Positions 1 to 6,689 of a stretch of 11,462 bases of DNA are shown here, piece after piece (within the stretch, counting starts at the first letter, position 1; each line of letters opens with the position of its first letter). The stretch spans positions 1 to 11,462 of the forward strand of contig JACQOM010000163.1 in NCBI GenBank assembly GCA_016202525.1, given 5' to 3'. A program made the position numbers and the translations under genes. Source of the stretch: Chloroflexota bacterium (GTDB lineage: Bacteria; Chloroflexota; Dehalococcoidia; Dehalococcoidales; UBA2162). Under the pieces are notes generated by a model that saw only the letters and a program-made list of their open reading frames with translations, ran no database searches and was not told the origin of the DNA.

Positions 1-260
1 CTCCAGAGACTGGTGATGGTATTGGTTACTCCAGGACCGGCGGTGACCAGGGCAACTCCGGGCTGGCCGGTGACCCTGGCCCAACCATCAGCCATAAAAA
101 CGGCGGCCTGTTCATGGCGGGCATCGACTAGCCTCACATTTTGGGCGAGGCAACCCTGCATGATGGGGTCGATATGACCACCGCACAGGGCAAATACACA
201 GTTTACCCCTTCCTGCTTGAGGGCTTTAACGACTAATTGTCCGCCATTGATTTTACCCAT
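1..260 (-). CDS. Thiamine diphosphate-dependent enzyme (acetolactate synthase/benzaldehyde lyase type), N-terminal part
   Basis: The first 86 residues are present and the gene runs off the left edge. It starts at ATG (258-260), preceded by a strong Shine-Dalgarno sequence GGAGG (266-270 on the complement). The visible part is the N-terminal pyrimidine-binding domain of the acetolactate synthase-like superfamily. It has a GGHIDP turn near residues 27-32, a RHEQAA motif whose glutamate (about residue 50) is the family's conserved cofactor-activating Glu, and a TAGPGVTN motif around residues 73-80. The GGHIDP start resembles 2-hydroxyacyl-CoA lyase, oxalyl-CoA decarboxylase or benzaldehyde lyase relatives as much as biosynthetic acetolactate synthase (IlvB), so no specific reaction is assigned. 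It lies 107 bases downstream of the MmgE/PrpD gene on the same strand and could be co-transcribed with it. The superfamily call is firm; the substrate is open. Confidence 0.85.
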   Translation of the reverse strand, partial: MGKINGGQLVVKALKQEGVNCVFALCGGHIDPIMQGCLAQNVRLVDARHEQAAVFMADGWARVTGQPGVALVTAGPGVTNTITSLW

Positions 261-290
261 TGATACCTCCCGTTTTTTACTTAGTGAAAT

Positions 291-315
291 GCCCGCGGTG
301 CTGATTTTGCGGGGC
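291..315. repeat. GC-rich inverted repeat upstream of the thiamine diphosphate enzyme gene
   Basis: GCCCGC (291-296) and GCGGGGC (309-315) are inverted copies with one bulged base, separated by 12 bases. The element sits in the 107-base gap between the end of the MmgE/PrpD gene and the start of the thiamine diphosphate enzyme gene, about 30 bases before that start. No T-run follows on the minus strand, so it does not look like an intrinsic terminator. It could be an operator, a leader hairpin or chance. Nothing else in the gap is convincing. Confidence 0.3.
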
Positions 316-367
316 GTAATAACATTGCCATGATTCAGGCTTTTTGTCAAGAATGTCTGTTCCCTGT

Positions 368-1753
368 CTAGCGGTGAAATACCAGCAACTCCATCAGATG
401 GCCAATGTCATTAAGTTCCTCTAAGTGATAGATAGTGTCGATAGCTCGCTCGATTTGCTTCCCGGTCATGAATTTGTTGGCCAGTGCTGTAAATTTATCG
501 CGGATATCCTCATCCGTCATCGGGTTGTTGGGGTGGCCCTTGGGATAATCTATGTGACAGCTGTATTTGGCGCCTTGCCTGGTTGTAATCTCGGTGATAC
601 CGGCGCGTCCAAAGCGGTCCAATTTCGTGTCTATCTCCAGGGTAACCTTATCAATCAGCTCCCTGGTTACCGGGTCGGCGTACTTTTCCGGGGCATACTG
701 GTCAGGGCCGAGCTGCCTTTCCCGGATGGCGATGGCGGTAACATAATAGGTACTGTGGTCGGCGGTCTCCTTGTTCTTAGGATAGCGCTTCACGGGGGCG
801 CCGGTGTGCTCCACGGTACGGGTCCCGGCCCGGATTCTGATTTGCGCTATATCTTCAGGCTTGATGTTATGCTCCTTCACCAGGTTAAAGGTGGCATTAA
901 GGTGCCCCTGCATCGTGCCACACGCCGCCCATGCCTTAAACTCGGTATCGAGAATCCTGAACCTGCCGCCAAAATCAGTCAGTTTTTCAATATCGAAGTC
1001 GCCGTCCATAACAGCGTCGATAAAACCGCTCTTCCCCTCCAGCACTCTGGTCGGGCCGGTAAATCCCTTTTGGGCAAGCAGGGCGGCCAGAATTCCATCC
1101 CGGGCAGTAAATGGAAACCGCATGTTCTTGGTCATAGTGTATTCTTCTTCCGCCGCATCCAGAACATCGAGGACCATGCCGTGACAGCCGGAGATACCGA
1201 TGGCATTCTCAATCTGACCGGCATCGAGGTCAAGCATTTTACCGGTCACCGCCGGCATGATGTAGATTCCTAAAGTATCGGAATTCCACCCCTTTTTGGC
1301 CATGGGGACAGTAGAGGTCGCTTCGCAGAAACGCGCGGATAGTTCATAGCCCAGGACGATGGCAGCCAGCACATCAACTCCGGACAGATGCTGGCGCTCG
1401 GCCACAGCCAGTACCCCGGGAATAACCTCGCTGGGGTGAGCATACGCATACCAGTGGCCGACGGGTATTGAAATCTGGTCCATATAGTCGAGGTAGCGCA
1501 CCATAATGCCATTGGTCAGTGCGGCATTGAGGCAGTTAGTTTTCAGGCCGCTACCGATAATGGTCGATTCCGCCGACCCGCCCAGCTCGGTCATCATGCC
1601 CTGCATAATCCGGCTGGCATCGCTAGCGTAGCCGCCTATGGCGCAGCCCAGTGTGTCCAGAAGCACCTTCTTACCCGTCTGCACCACTTCCGGAGGCAGG
1701 TCTTTGTAGTCGAACCCTACGGCATAGTCGGCAATCTTGCGGGCAATAGTCAT
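368..1753 (-). CDS. MmgE/PrpD family protein
   Basis: This 461-residue protein has the usual length of the MmgE/PrpD family (2-methylcitrate dehydratase PrpD, MmgE, cis-aconitate decarboxylase and many uncharacterised relatives). The N-terminal all-helical domain carries the family signatures: LLDTLGCAIGG at 31-41, a YLDYMD acidic motif at 87-92, HPSEVIPGVLAVAE at 106-119 and the VLGYE segment soon after. The C-terminal part keeps the lysine- and cysteine-bearing FKAWAACGTMQGH stretch. Members act in the cytoplasm, dehydrating, isomerising or decarboxylating tricarboxylic or branched carboxylic acids. Family membership does not give the substrate, and no citrate synthase or methylisocitrate lyase gene is visible here. 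The ATG at 1751-1753 is preceded by GGAGG (complement of 1761-1765). It diverges from the AOR-family gene and has a plausible promoter of its own (1811-1840). The thiamine diphosphate enzyme gene follows on the same strand. Confidence 0.9.
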   Translation of the reverse strand: MTIARKIADYAVGFDYKDLPPEVVQTGKKVLLDTLGCAIGGYASDASRIMQGMMTELGGSAESTIIGSGLKTNCLNAALTNGIMVRYLDYMDQISIPVGHWYAYAHPSEVIPGVLAVAERQHLSGVDVLAAIVLGYELSARFCEATSTVPMAKKGWNSDTLGIYIMPAVTGKMLDLDAGQIENAIGISGCHGMVLDVLDAAEEEYTMTKNMRFPFTARDGILAALLAQKGFTGPTRVLEGKSGFIDAVMDGDFDIEKLTDFGGRFRILDTEFKAWAACGTMQGHLNATFNLVKEHNIKPEDIAQIRIRAGTRTVEHTGAPVKRYPKNKETADHSTYYVTAIAIRERQLGPDQYAPEKYADPVTRELIDKVTLEIDTKLDRFGRAGITEITTRQGAKYSCHIDYPKGHPNNPMTDEDIRDKFTALANKFMTGKQIERAIDTIYHLEELNDIGHLMELLVFHR

Positions 1754-1810
1754 TTCGCTACCTCCATCAAATGGTCGACGGCGACGTCAAAAAGAGTTAT
1801 ATCAGTCCAT

Positions 1811-1840
1811 AGTATAAATAGGTTGATAGCTCGATGGCAA
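1811..1840 (-). promoter_or_regulatory. Candidate sigma70-type promoter for the MmgE/PrpD gene
   Basis: On the minus strand, TTGCCA (1835-1840, five of six consensus bases) is followed after 18 bases by TATACT (1811-1816). Transcription would start near 1804, leaving a leader of about 50 bases before the ATG at 1753. The spacing is one base over the optimum. It is the best candidate on this strand in the divergent region. Confidence 0.5.
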
Positions 1841-1878
1841 GCAGGCGGGGATATTTTGTGTGTCTATTTGTGCTGTTT

Positions 1879-1907
1879 TTGACAGAGGTAGCCATGAGGA
1901 CTAAAAT
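1879..1907 (+). promoter_or_regulatory. Near-consensus sigma70-type promoter for the AOR-family gene
   Basis: A perfect -35 box TTGACA (1879-1884) is followed by a 17-base spacer and a -10 box TAAAAT (1902-1907). The expected start is about 1914, giving a leader of about 50 bases. Its -35 box lies 38 bases from that of the opposing MmgE/PrpD promoter, so one regulator bound between them could control both. The boxes match a housekeeping sigma factor, suggesting strong basal expression. No operator is obvious apart from two TTTGTG copies between the promoters. Confidence 0.7.
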
Positions 1908-1921
1908 ATAAGCGGATAGCA

Positions 1922-1944
1922 TGAATCAATTCTTACGCGATTCA
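1922..1944 (+). repeat. Small inverted repeat in the AOR leader
   Basis: TGAATC (1922-1927) and GATTCA (1939-1944) are perfect inverted copies around an 11-base loop. They lie between the predicted transcription start and the Shine-Dalgarno sequence (GAGGAGG, 1952-1958) of the AOR-family gene. It could form a weak leader hairpin; six base pairs with a long loop may also be chance. Confidence 0.25.
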
Positions 1945-1963
1945 GGGAAAAGAGGAGGCCGTT

Positions 1964-3856
1964 ATGAGTAAGCTCTACGGTTACGCGGGGAGGCTCTTGA
2001 GAGTAGACCTCAACACCGAGCAGATTACGGATGAGAAGCTCGATGAAGAAACGGCCAGAAAGTATCTGGGGGGCACCGGCATCGGGGCAAAGTACCTGTA
2101 TGATGAAGTCCCGGCCGGCGTGGGCTGGTCCGACGAGGCTAACCGCCTGATAATGACCTCGGGGCCGCTGGGAGGGACGTCGGTGGGCGGTTCCGGCACT
2201 GTTTCTGTAGTTACCAAGGGCGCCCTGACCGATGGGGCTTCGGCCACGCAGACCAACGGCTTTTTCGGCGCTTTTCTCCGGTTTGCCGGTTATGACGGCA
2301 TTATCGTGCAAGGTAAGGCTAAAAGGTGGCTTTATCTCTATGTCCATGACGGCCGTGCTGAGCTTAAAGACGCTTCTCATCTGCTCGGTAAAGATACCTG
2401 GGAGACCGCTGACCTCATTAAGAGTGAGCTGGGGCAGACTGAACGAGGGATGAGCGTAGCCAGTATCGGCCCCGCCGGTGAGAACCTGGTGAAGTTCGCC
2501 TCGATATTCGTTGATAAAGGTCATACGGCTTCCCATAATGGTACGGGGGCGGTGATGGGTTCCAAGAAACTGAAAGCCATTGCGGTGGCGAGGGGTAAAG
2601 CCCGTCCTGCTTTGAAGGACAAAGATGCCCTCTCTGCCATCGCCAAACAGTTCCGCGATAATATCGTGAACGACCCGGCAGCCAGGGAGGGCATATACCG
2701 CTGGGGAACGCTCAAGATGCTTGCCGAGCGTACTAAAGCCCGGGACGGCATTGTGCCGGTGAAGAACTATACGACCACAATTTTTGACATCGAACCGGAG
2801 AAGCTAGAGAAGTTCGGCGGCGCTTATATCCGCAGTCACTTCGAGCCGAAGCCCAATCCGTGCTGGGGATGCTTTATGCACCATTGCCACATGATTACCA
2901 TTACCGAAGGCCCGTTCAAGGGCTATGTCGGTGAGGAGCCAGAGTATGAGGGCCTGGCGGCTTTCGGTCCGGTTATCGGCGTGACCGATGCTACCGCCGC
3001 TATATTTCTCTCCAATGAAATCGACCGCCTGGGTATGGACTGCAATGAAACCGGTTGGTTAATCGGGCTGGTCATGGAGTGTTACGAGAAGGGACTGATA
3101 ACCCGTGAAGATACCGACCAGCTGGAACTTAACTGGGGGAACTACCAGGCGGCCAATGAACTGGCGCACCGGATTGCCCGGCGAGAAGGATTTGGTGATG
3201 TGCTGGCGGAAGGGGTAATGAGGGCGGCGCAGCGTATCGGGCGCGGTGCTCCCGAATTTGCCATTCATACCATGAAGGGTAATACTCCACGCGGCCATGA
3301 CCACCGTACCCGCTGGCCGATGCTGTTCGACACCTGTGTTTCCCAGATGAGCACGGATGAGGGCTATTCTATGCTGGAGCCGAAAGACGCCGGGCTTTCC
3401 ATAAAGCCGTCTATCGGTGCCAATAGCTCACCGGAGGATACACTGGACTGGAACGTCAAGGCTAAAGGTGCCGTACAGTTCGAAGACTGCCTGGGAGTAT
3501 GCCGCTTTACGACCAGGACCGACCTCAAGCTGCTTGCCGAAGCGGTGAGCGCGGCTACCGGCTGGGACTTATCGACTAAAGAGGCGCTGACAGCGGGTAA
3601 ACGTATCGTCAATCTATTTCGAGTGTTCAATATCAGGCACGGACATACGGTTGAGATGGATGCTCCCTCGCCCAGATATGGCTCGACTCCGGTGGACGGG
3701 CCAGCGAAGGACAAGAGCATCATGCCGCACTGGGACGAAATGCGCAGCCGGTATTACGAGGCAATGGGTTGGGATAAGGAGACAGGTAAACCTCTTCCTG
3801 ATACGTTGCGGAGCTTTGGTCTGGAATATGCCATTCCCGAGCTATGGCAAAGGTGA
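1964..3856 (+). CDS. Aldehyde:ferredoxin oxidoreductase (AOR) family tungsten/molybdenum enzyme
   Basis: This 630-residue protein belongs to the AOR family of cytoplasmic tungstopterin iron-sulfur enzymes, which oxidise aldehydes with ferredoxin or serve as active-site subunits (BamB) of class II benzoyl-CoA reductase. The N-terminal beta domain contains GPLGGTSVGGSG (67-78), the tungstopterin-binding GTGAVMGSKKLKAIAV (193-208), and the cluster cysteines C300, C303 and C308. A DRLGMD motif (354-359) and an LGVCRF segment with the fourth cysteine (C513) follow. Glutamates near E327/E329 and the HTMKGNTPRGHDHR region fall where AOR active-site residues lie. The cysteine spacing CxxCx4C differs by one residue from the CxxCxxxC of the Pyrococcus enzyme, and the HHCH sequence around C308 is distinctive. 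ATG 1964 has GAGGAGG five bases upstream and its own promoter. The family is certain; aldehyde, acyl-CoA or another substrate is undetermined. No signal peptide is seen. Confidence 0.92.
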   Translation: MSKLYGYAGRLLRVDLNTEQITDEKLDEETARKYLGGTGIGAKYLYDEVPAGVGWSDEANRLIMTSGPLGGTSVGGSGTVSVVTKGALTDGASATQTNGFFGAFLRFAGYDGIIVQGKAKRWLYLYVHDGRAELKDASHLLGKDTWETADLIKSELGQTERGMSVASIGPAGENLVKFASIFVDKGHTASHNGTGAVMGSKKLKAIAVARGKARPALKDKDALSAIAKQFRDNIVNDPAAREGIYRWGTLKMLAERTKARDGIVPVKNYTTTIFDIEPEKLEKFGGAYIRSHFEPKPNPCWGCFMHHCHMITITEGPFKGYVGEEPEYEGLAAFGPVIGVTDATAAIFLSNEIDRLGMDCNETGWLIGLVMECYEKGLITREDTDQLELNWGNYQAANELAHRIARREGFGDVLAEGVMRAAQRIGRGAPEFAIHTMKGNTPRGHDHRTRWPMLFDTCVSQMSTDEGYSMLEPKDAGLSIKPSIGANSSPEDTLDWNVKAKGAVQFEDCLGVCRFTTRTDLKLLAEAVSAATGWDLSTKEALTAGKRIVNLFRVFNIRHGHTVEMDAPSPRYGSTPVDGPAKDKSIMPHWDEMRSRYYEAMGWDKETGKPLPDTLRSFGLEYAIPELWQR

Positions 3857-3871
3857 GTGGCTGTGATTGTG

Positions 3872-3900
3872 TTGACAGAGTTTTTGATATGGGGTAATAT
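3872..3900 (+). promoter_or_regulatory. Near-consensus sigma70-type promoter for tatA
   Basis: TTGACA (3872-3877), a 17-base spacer and TAATAT (3895-3900) lie just after the AOR stop codon. The expected start is near 3907, giving a leader of about 70 bases before ATG 3978, where GGAGGGG (3969-3975) is the ribosome binding site. The sequence from the -35 box onward begins TTGACAGAG, as at the AOR promoter, and a TTGTG lies just upstream in both. The promoter suggests that tatA, and perhaps the molybdoenzyme cluster after it, can be expressed independently of the AOR gene. Confidence 0.65.
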
Positions 3901-3977
3901 GCCAGTGGTTAGTGACAAACAATACTTCTATCTGAAGAAGTTTTACAGCAGAAATCCTTGCGTAAGGTGGAGGGGAT

Positions 3978-4184
3978 ATGTTTGGTAAATTAGGACCATG
4001 GGAAATTGGGCTTATCCTGGTAATTATCCTGATTGTCTTCGGGGTAGGTAAGCTGCCACAGGTTGGCGGAGCTATCGGCAAGGGAGTACGCGCTTTCCGT
4101 AAAGCACAGTCCGGGGAAGATGAGGAAGAGGAAAAGACAAAGGCAAAACCTACCGTTCAAGCTGACGATAAGAAGAAAGAATAA
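3978..4184 (+). CDS. tatA: Twin-arginine translocase subunit TatA/TatE
   Basis: This 68-residue protein has the standard TatA layout: a short N-terminus, one membrane helix (about residues 7-22, rich in Ile/Leu/Val), the [10 protein letters not shown] hinge, an amphipathic helix (about 27-43, [11 protein letters not shown]), and a highly charged tail with an acidic run (EDEEEE) followed by lysines. TatA oligomers form the passage for folded cofactor-bearing proteins across the cytoplasmic membrane, working with TatC, which is not encoded here. The next gene encodes a protein with a twin-arginine signal, so this copy is probably supplied for exporting that molybdoenzyme, with its ferredoxin partner carried along. 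TatA and TatE cannot be separated by sequence alone; a TatB is unlikely given the short tail. Confidence 0.93.
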   Translation: MFGKLGPWEIGLILVIILIVFGVGKLPQVGGAIGKGVRAFRKAQSGEDEEEEKTKAKPTVQADDKKKE

Positions 4185-4294
4185 AGCGTGAAGGCAAAAG
4201 CTGCGATAATCCTAAATCATGGTGAGGTGCTTATAAACTCCGTTTTCCAGGTCCAGGGTTGGACGGTTGATGGGTGGGAGGCTCTGGTTAGCTG

Positions 4295-4316
4295 AAGAGG
4301 CTCATCGGAGCTTTTT
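4295..4316 (+). terminator. Possible intrinsic terminator or attenuator before the molybdoenzyme gene
   Basis: AAGAGGCTC (4295-4303), a four-base loop ATCG and GAGCTTTTT (4308-4316) can form a nine-pair stem that includes two G-U pairs and absorbs the T-run. It lies 34 bases before the next start codon. An earlier GAGGCTC copy (4278-4284) is identical to the left arm and could compete for the same right arm. A separate perfect five-pair stem (GTCCA/TGGAC, 4251-4264) is nearby. The stem is AU- and GU-rich towards its base, so termination may be inefficient. The remainder of the 166-base gap shows nothing recognisable. Confidence 0.3.
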
Positions 4317-4350
4317 AATTGTCCGTAGAGGTTATTGCGAATAAGAGCGT

Positions 4351-6681
4351 ATGAGCAGTTCAAAAAAAGCCGAAAGTAACCGTTCCGGCATCAGCAGAAG
4401 GACTTTTCTTAAGGCATCAGCCGTTACCGGAATTGCTGTTGCCGCCAACCACATTGTCAAATATCCCGTGGCCGCCAAGCCTGTTTCTCCTCCTGAAACT
4501 ACCGAAGGCGTTATAACTGAAAAGTGGGTCAATACCTCATGTCTGAATTGTCCTGTCCGCTGTGCCACCCAGGTTAGAGTTGTCAATGGTAAAGCCGTCA
4601 AGATAAATGGTAATCCGCTGTCCCAGTTTTCCGATGGAGAAATCTGCCCCCGCGGTCACATCGGTCTTCAGGTCTTGTACGACCCCGACCGGGTCAGCGG
4701 TCCGTTGAAGAGAACCAGTCCGGCCAAGGGTAAGGGAATAGACCCCAAGTGGGCCCCTATATCCTGGAGTGAAGCCCTGAATGAGGTCAGTAGCCGCTTA
4801 AAATCGCTCAGAAGTGAAGCGCAATCTCACCAGTTGCTCCTACTTCATGGACTGAATACCAATAGCGATGAAGATATGATTCACCGCTTTGCTGACGCCT
4901 ACGGGACACCCAATATCGTTAACGGGGATTCCCTGGAAAATGAGGCAGAGGTGTCAGGCAGGTGGATGGCGGATGGCAACCGCAGTCATGTCGGCTATGA
5001 CCTGGGACGGACTAATTATGTGCTGGCTTTCGGCGCCGGTATCATCGAATCGGAGAGACCTTTAGCCCGCAATTTGAGGTTGTGGGGCGAGATACGGCGC
5101 GAAAAGCCCAACCGTACCAAAGTGGTTGTAATCGACCCGCGGTATTCAGTGACGGCGGCCCGGAGTGACCAGTGGCTGCCGATTAATCCCGGTACTGACG
5201 GGGCGCTGGCAATGGCGGTAGCCAATGTAATAATCAGTGAACAGCTTTATGATGCCGAGTTTGTTAAGAACTGGACGGCGGGGTTTGCCGAGTACAAAGA
5301 GCTGGCACTGAAAGGGGGCTACAGTCCGGAACAGGTAGCCGCTCTCGTCGGTATCGGTGCCGAGACCATCCGGCAGATAGCCAGGGAGTTCGCCCAGACC
5401 AAACCGGCGATTGCCTGGATAGGCAGGGGAGCCAGCGGCTGGCCCAACGGGTCTTACAATAGCTACGCTATATTCTGTCTTAATGCGCTCGTCGGCAGTA
5501 TCGATGTGCCGGGCGGAGTGATATATCAGGAAGAGCCGAAATATCGGGATATGCCCGCGCTAACCGAGGACGATATTGCTCAGAAGGGTAAAGCCTGGCC
5601 GAGACTGGATTGGGCCAGGACCAAGCAATTCCCGGCGGCGGAGATGGTTACCAACCAGGTGCCCGATTCTATAATGCAAGATGTGCCGTATCCGGTGGCC
5701 ATGGCTATCGGGTTCAACAGTAACTTCAATATGTCAGCCCCGGCGACAAAGCGCTGGGATGATGCTCTTAAGAAAGTGCCCTATTATGTTCACATTGCGC
5801 CGTCTGTCACTGAGATGGCGGAATATGCTGACATCATTTTACCGTCGCCTACCTTTATGGAAGAATGGGCTTATGACCATGCCCCGCCGGGCTCAGGGTT
5901 TGCCGAAGTTAAGATAAAACAGCCGGTGGTGGAATCGCAGCATGATACCAGGAGCATTCCCGATATCATCTTTGAAATCACTGGCAGGCTGGGTGGGACG
6001 GTAGCCCGTTCTTTTAGCGGTATCGGTGATAATGCCGAGGGTTTTGTCAGGTACCGGACGGAAAACATTCTGCCCTGGTCTGAGTTTCGGGAGAATGGTG
6101 TCTGGGTAGGACCGCCTTATCGGTATCAGCAGTATGGCCGCATCTTCAATACGCCATCGAAGAAATTTGAATTTTATTCGGGTAATCTGGAAAACCAGTT
6201 TAAGAAAGTAGGTAAAGACGTTGGCAATAGAGTTGCCTATCTTCCTTACTACAGTGAAGTCCAGTTCCTCGGGGACAAGTCGGGCTATCCTCTGGTGCTG
6301 TCGACCTATCAGCCGGTGCTGACTATCGAGAGCGGCAACCAGAATTACCCCTGGGCGGAGGAACTGTTACTGGTAATGCATGGCTTTGGCTGGACCAACT
6401 TCATTGAGATAAACAGCCGGACAGCCCATGGCCTGGGCATTAAAGATAAGGATACGGTCTGGGTAGAATCTCAATTCGGCCGAATCAAGGGAACGGCCAG
6501 AGTAATCGAGGGGATTCATCCGCAGGTGGTCGGCATCGCCAGCGGTCAGGGGCATTATGCCGGCGGCCGGTGGCAGAAGAATATGGGTATCAATCCCAAT
6601 GAAATTATCGGTCTCGATTATGACTATTTGAGCGGGCAATCGTCCTTTTCTAATACCAGAGTTAAAGTTTACCGGGCATGA
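4351..6681 (+). CDS. Tat-exported molybdopterin oxidoreductase catalytic subunit (DMSO reductase superfamily, Psr/Phs/Qrc-like)
   Basis: This 776-residue protein is the large subunit of a complex iron-sulfur molybdoenzyme. Residues 14-21 carry a textbook Tat motif (ISRRTFLK), followed by a short hydrophobic segment (22-32), so the folded protein should be exported. Cysteines C64, C67, C71 and C99 form the CxxCxxxC...C motif of the proximal [4Fe-4S] cluster. The usual CPKG appears as CPRG, so Arg101 replaces the lysine often found between cluster and pterin. Molybdopterin motifs follow: VVVIDPR, INPGTDGALA, LVGSIDVPGG, and a C-terminal dinucleotide-binding domain ending GHYAGGRWQKNMGINPN. At the position of the Mo-ligating cysteine of PsrA-type enzymes (AYGTPN then a GDSLEN segment) there is Glu196, encoded by GAA. 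The substrate is not assignable: polysulfide, thiosulfate, tetrathionate and QrcB-like non-catalytic roles are all possible. The genes downstream supply its electron-transfer and membrane subunits. Confidence 0.9.
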   Translation: MSSSKKAESNRSGISRRTFLKASAVTGIAVAANHIVKYPVAAKPVSPPETTEGVITEKWVNTSCLNCPVRCATQVRVVNGKAVKINGNPLSQFSDGEICPRGHIGLQVLYDPDRVSGPLKRTSPAKGKGIDPKWAPISWSEALNEVSSRLKSLRSEAQSHQLLLLHGLNTNSDEDMIHRFADAYGTPNIVNGDSLENEAEVSGRWMADGNRSHVGYDLGRTNYVLAFGAGIIESERPLARNLRLWGEIRREKPNRTKVVVIDPRYSVTAARSDQWLPINPGTDGALAMAVANVIISEQLYDAEFVKNWTAGFAEYKELALKGGYSPEQVAALVGIGAETIRQIAREFAQTKPAIAWIGRGASGWPNGSYNSYAIFCLNALVGSIDVPGGVIYQEEPKYRDMPALTEDDIAQKGKAWPRLDWARTKQFPAAEMVTNQVPDSIMQDVPYPVAMAIGFNSNFNMSAPATKRWDDALKKVPYYVHIAPSVTEMAEYADIILPSPTFMEEWAYDHAPPGSGFAEVKIKQPVVESQHDTRSIPDIIFEITGRLGGTVARSFSGIGDNAEGFVRYRTENILPWSEFRENGVWVGPPYRYQQYGRIFNTPSKKFEFYSGNLENQFKKVGKDVGNRVAYLPYYSEVQFLGDKSGYPLVLSTYQPVLTIESGNQNYPWAEELLLVMHGFGWTNFIEINSRTAHGLGIKDKDTVWVESQFGRIKGTARVIEGIHPQVVGIASGQGHYAGGRWQKNMGINPNEIIGLDYDYLSGQSSFSNTRVKVYRA

Positions 6682-6689
6682 GGTAGTAA

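Noticed and set aside
320..350. Promoter for the thiamine diphosphate enzyme gene based on TTGACA (complement of 345-350)
   Set aside because: The -35 box is perfect, but no acceptable -10 box lies 16-18 bases downstream; the best candidate needs a 20-base spacer.
425..1273. Long plus-strand open frame of 282 codons inside the MmgE/PrpD gene
   Set aside because: It is antisense to a gene with clear family motifs and ribosome binding site, and its translation shows no recognisable domain.
1921..1971. Sixteen-codon leader peptide overlapping the AOR start
   Set aside because: The frame begins at ATG 1921 and its stop overlaps the AOR ATG, but there is no ribosome binding site and the peptide has no regulatory codon run; probably chance.
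3899..3988. Short frame of 29 codons before tatA
   Set aside because: Its ATG lies in the -10 box, upstream of the expected transcription start, without a ribosome binding site, and it runs into tatA in another frame.
4185..4350. Molybdenum-cofactor riboswitch ahead of the molybdoenzyme gene
   Set aside because: I could not find the multi-stem layout or conserved GC-rich core of the Moco motif; only small unrelated hairpins are present.
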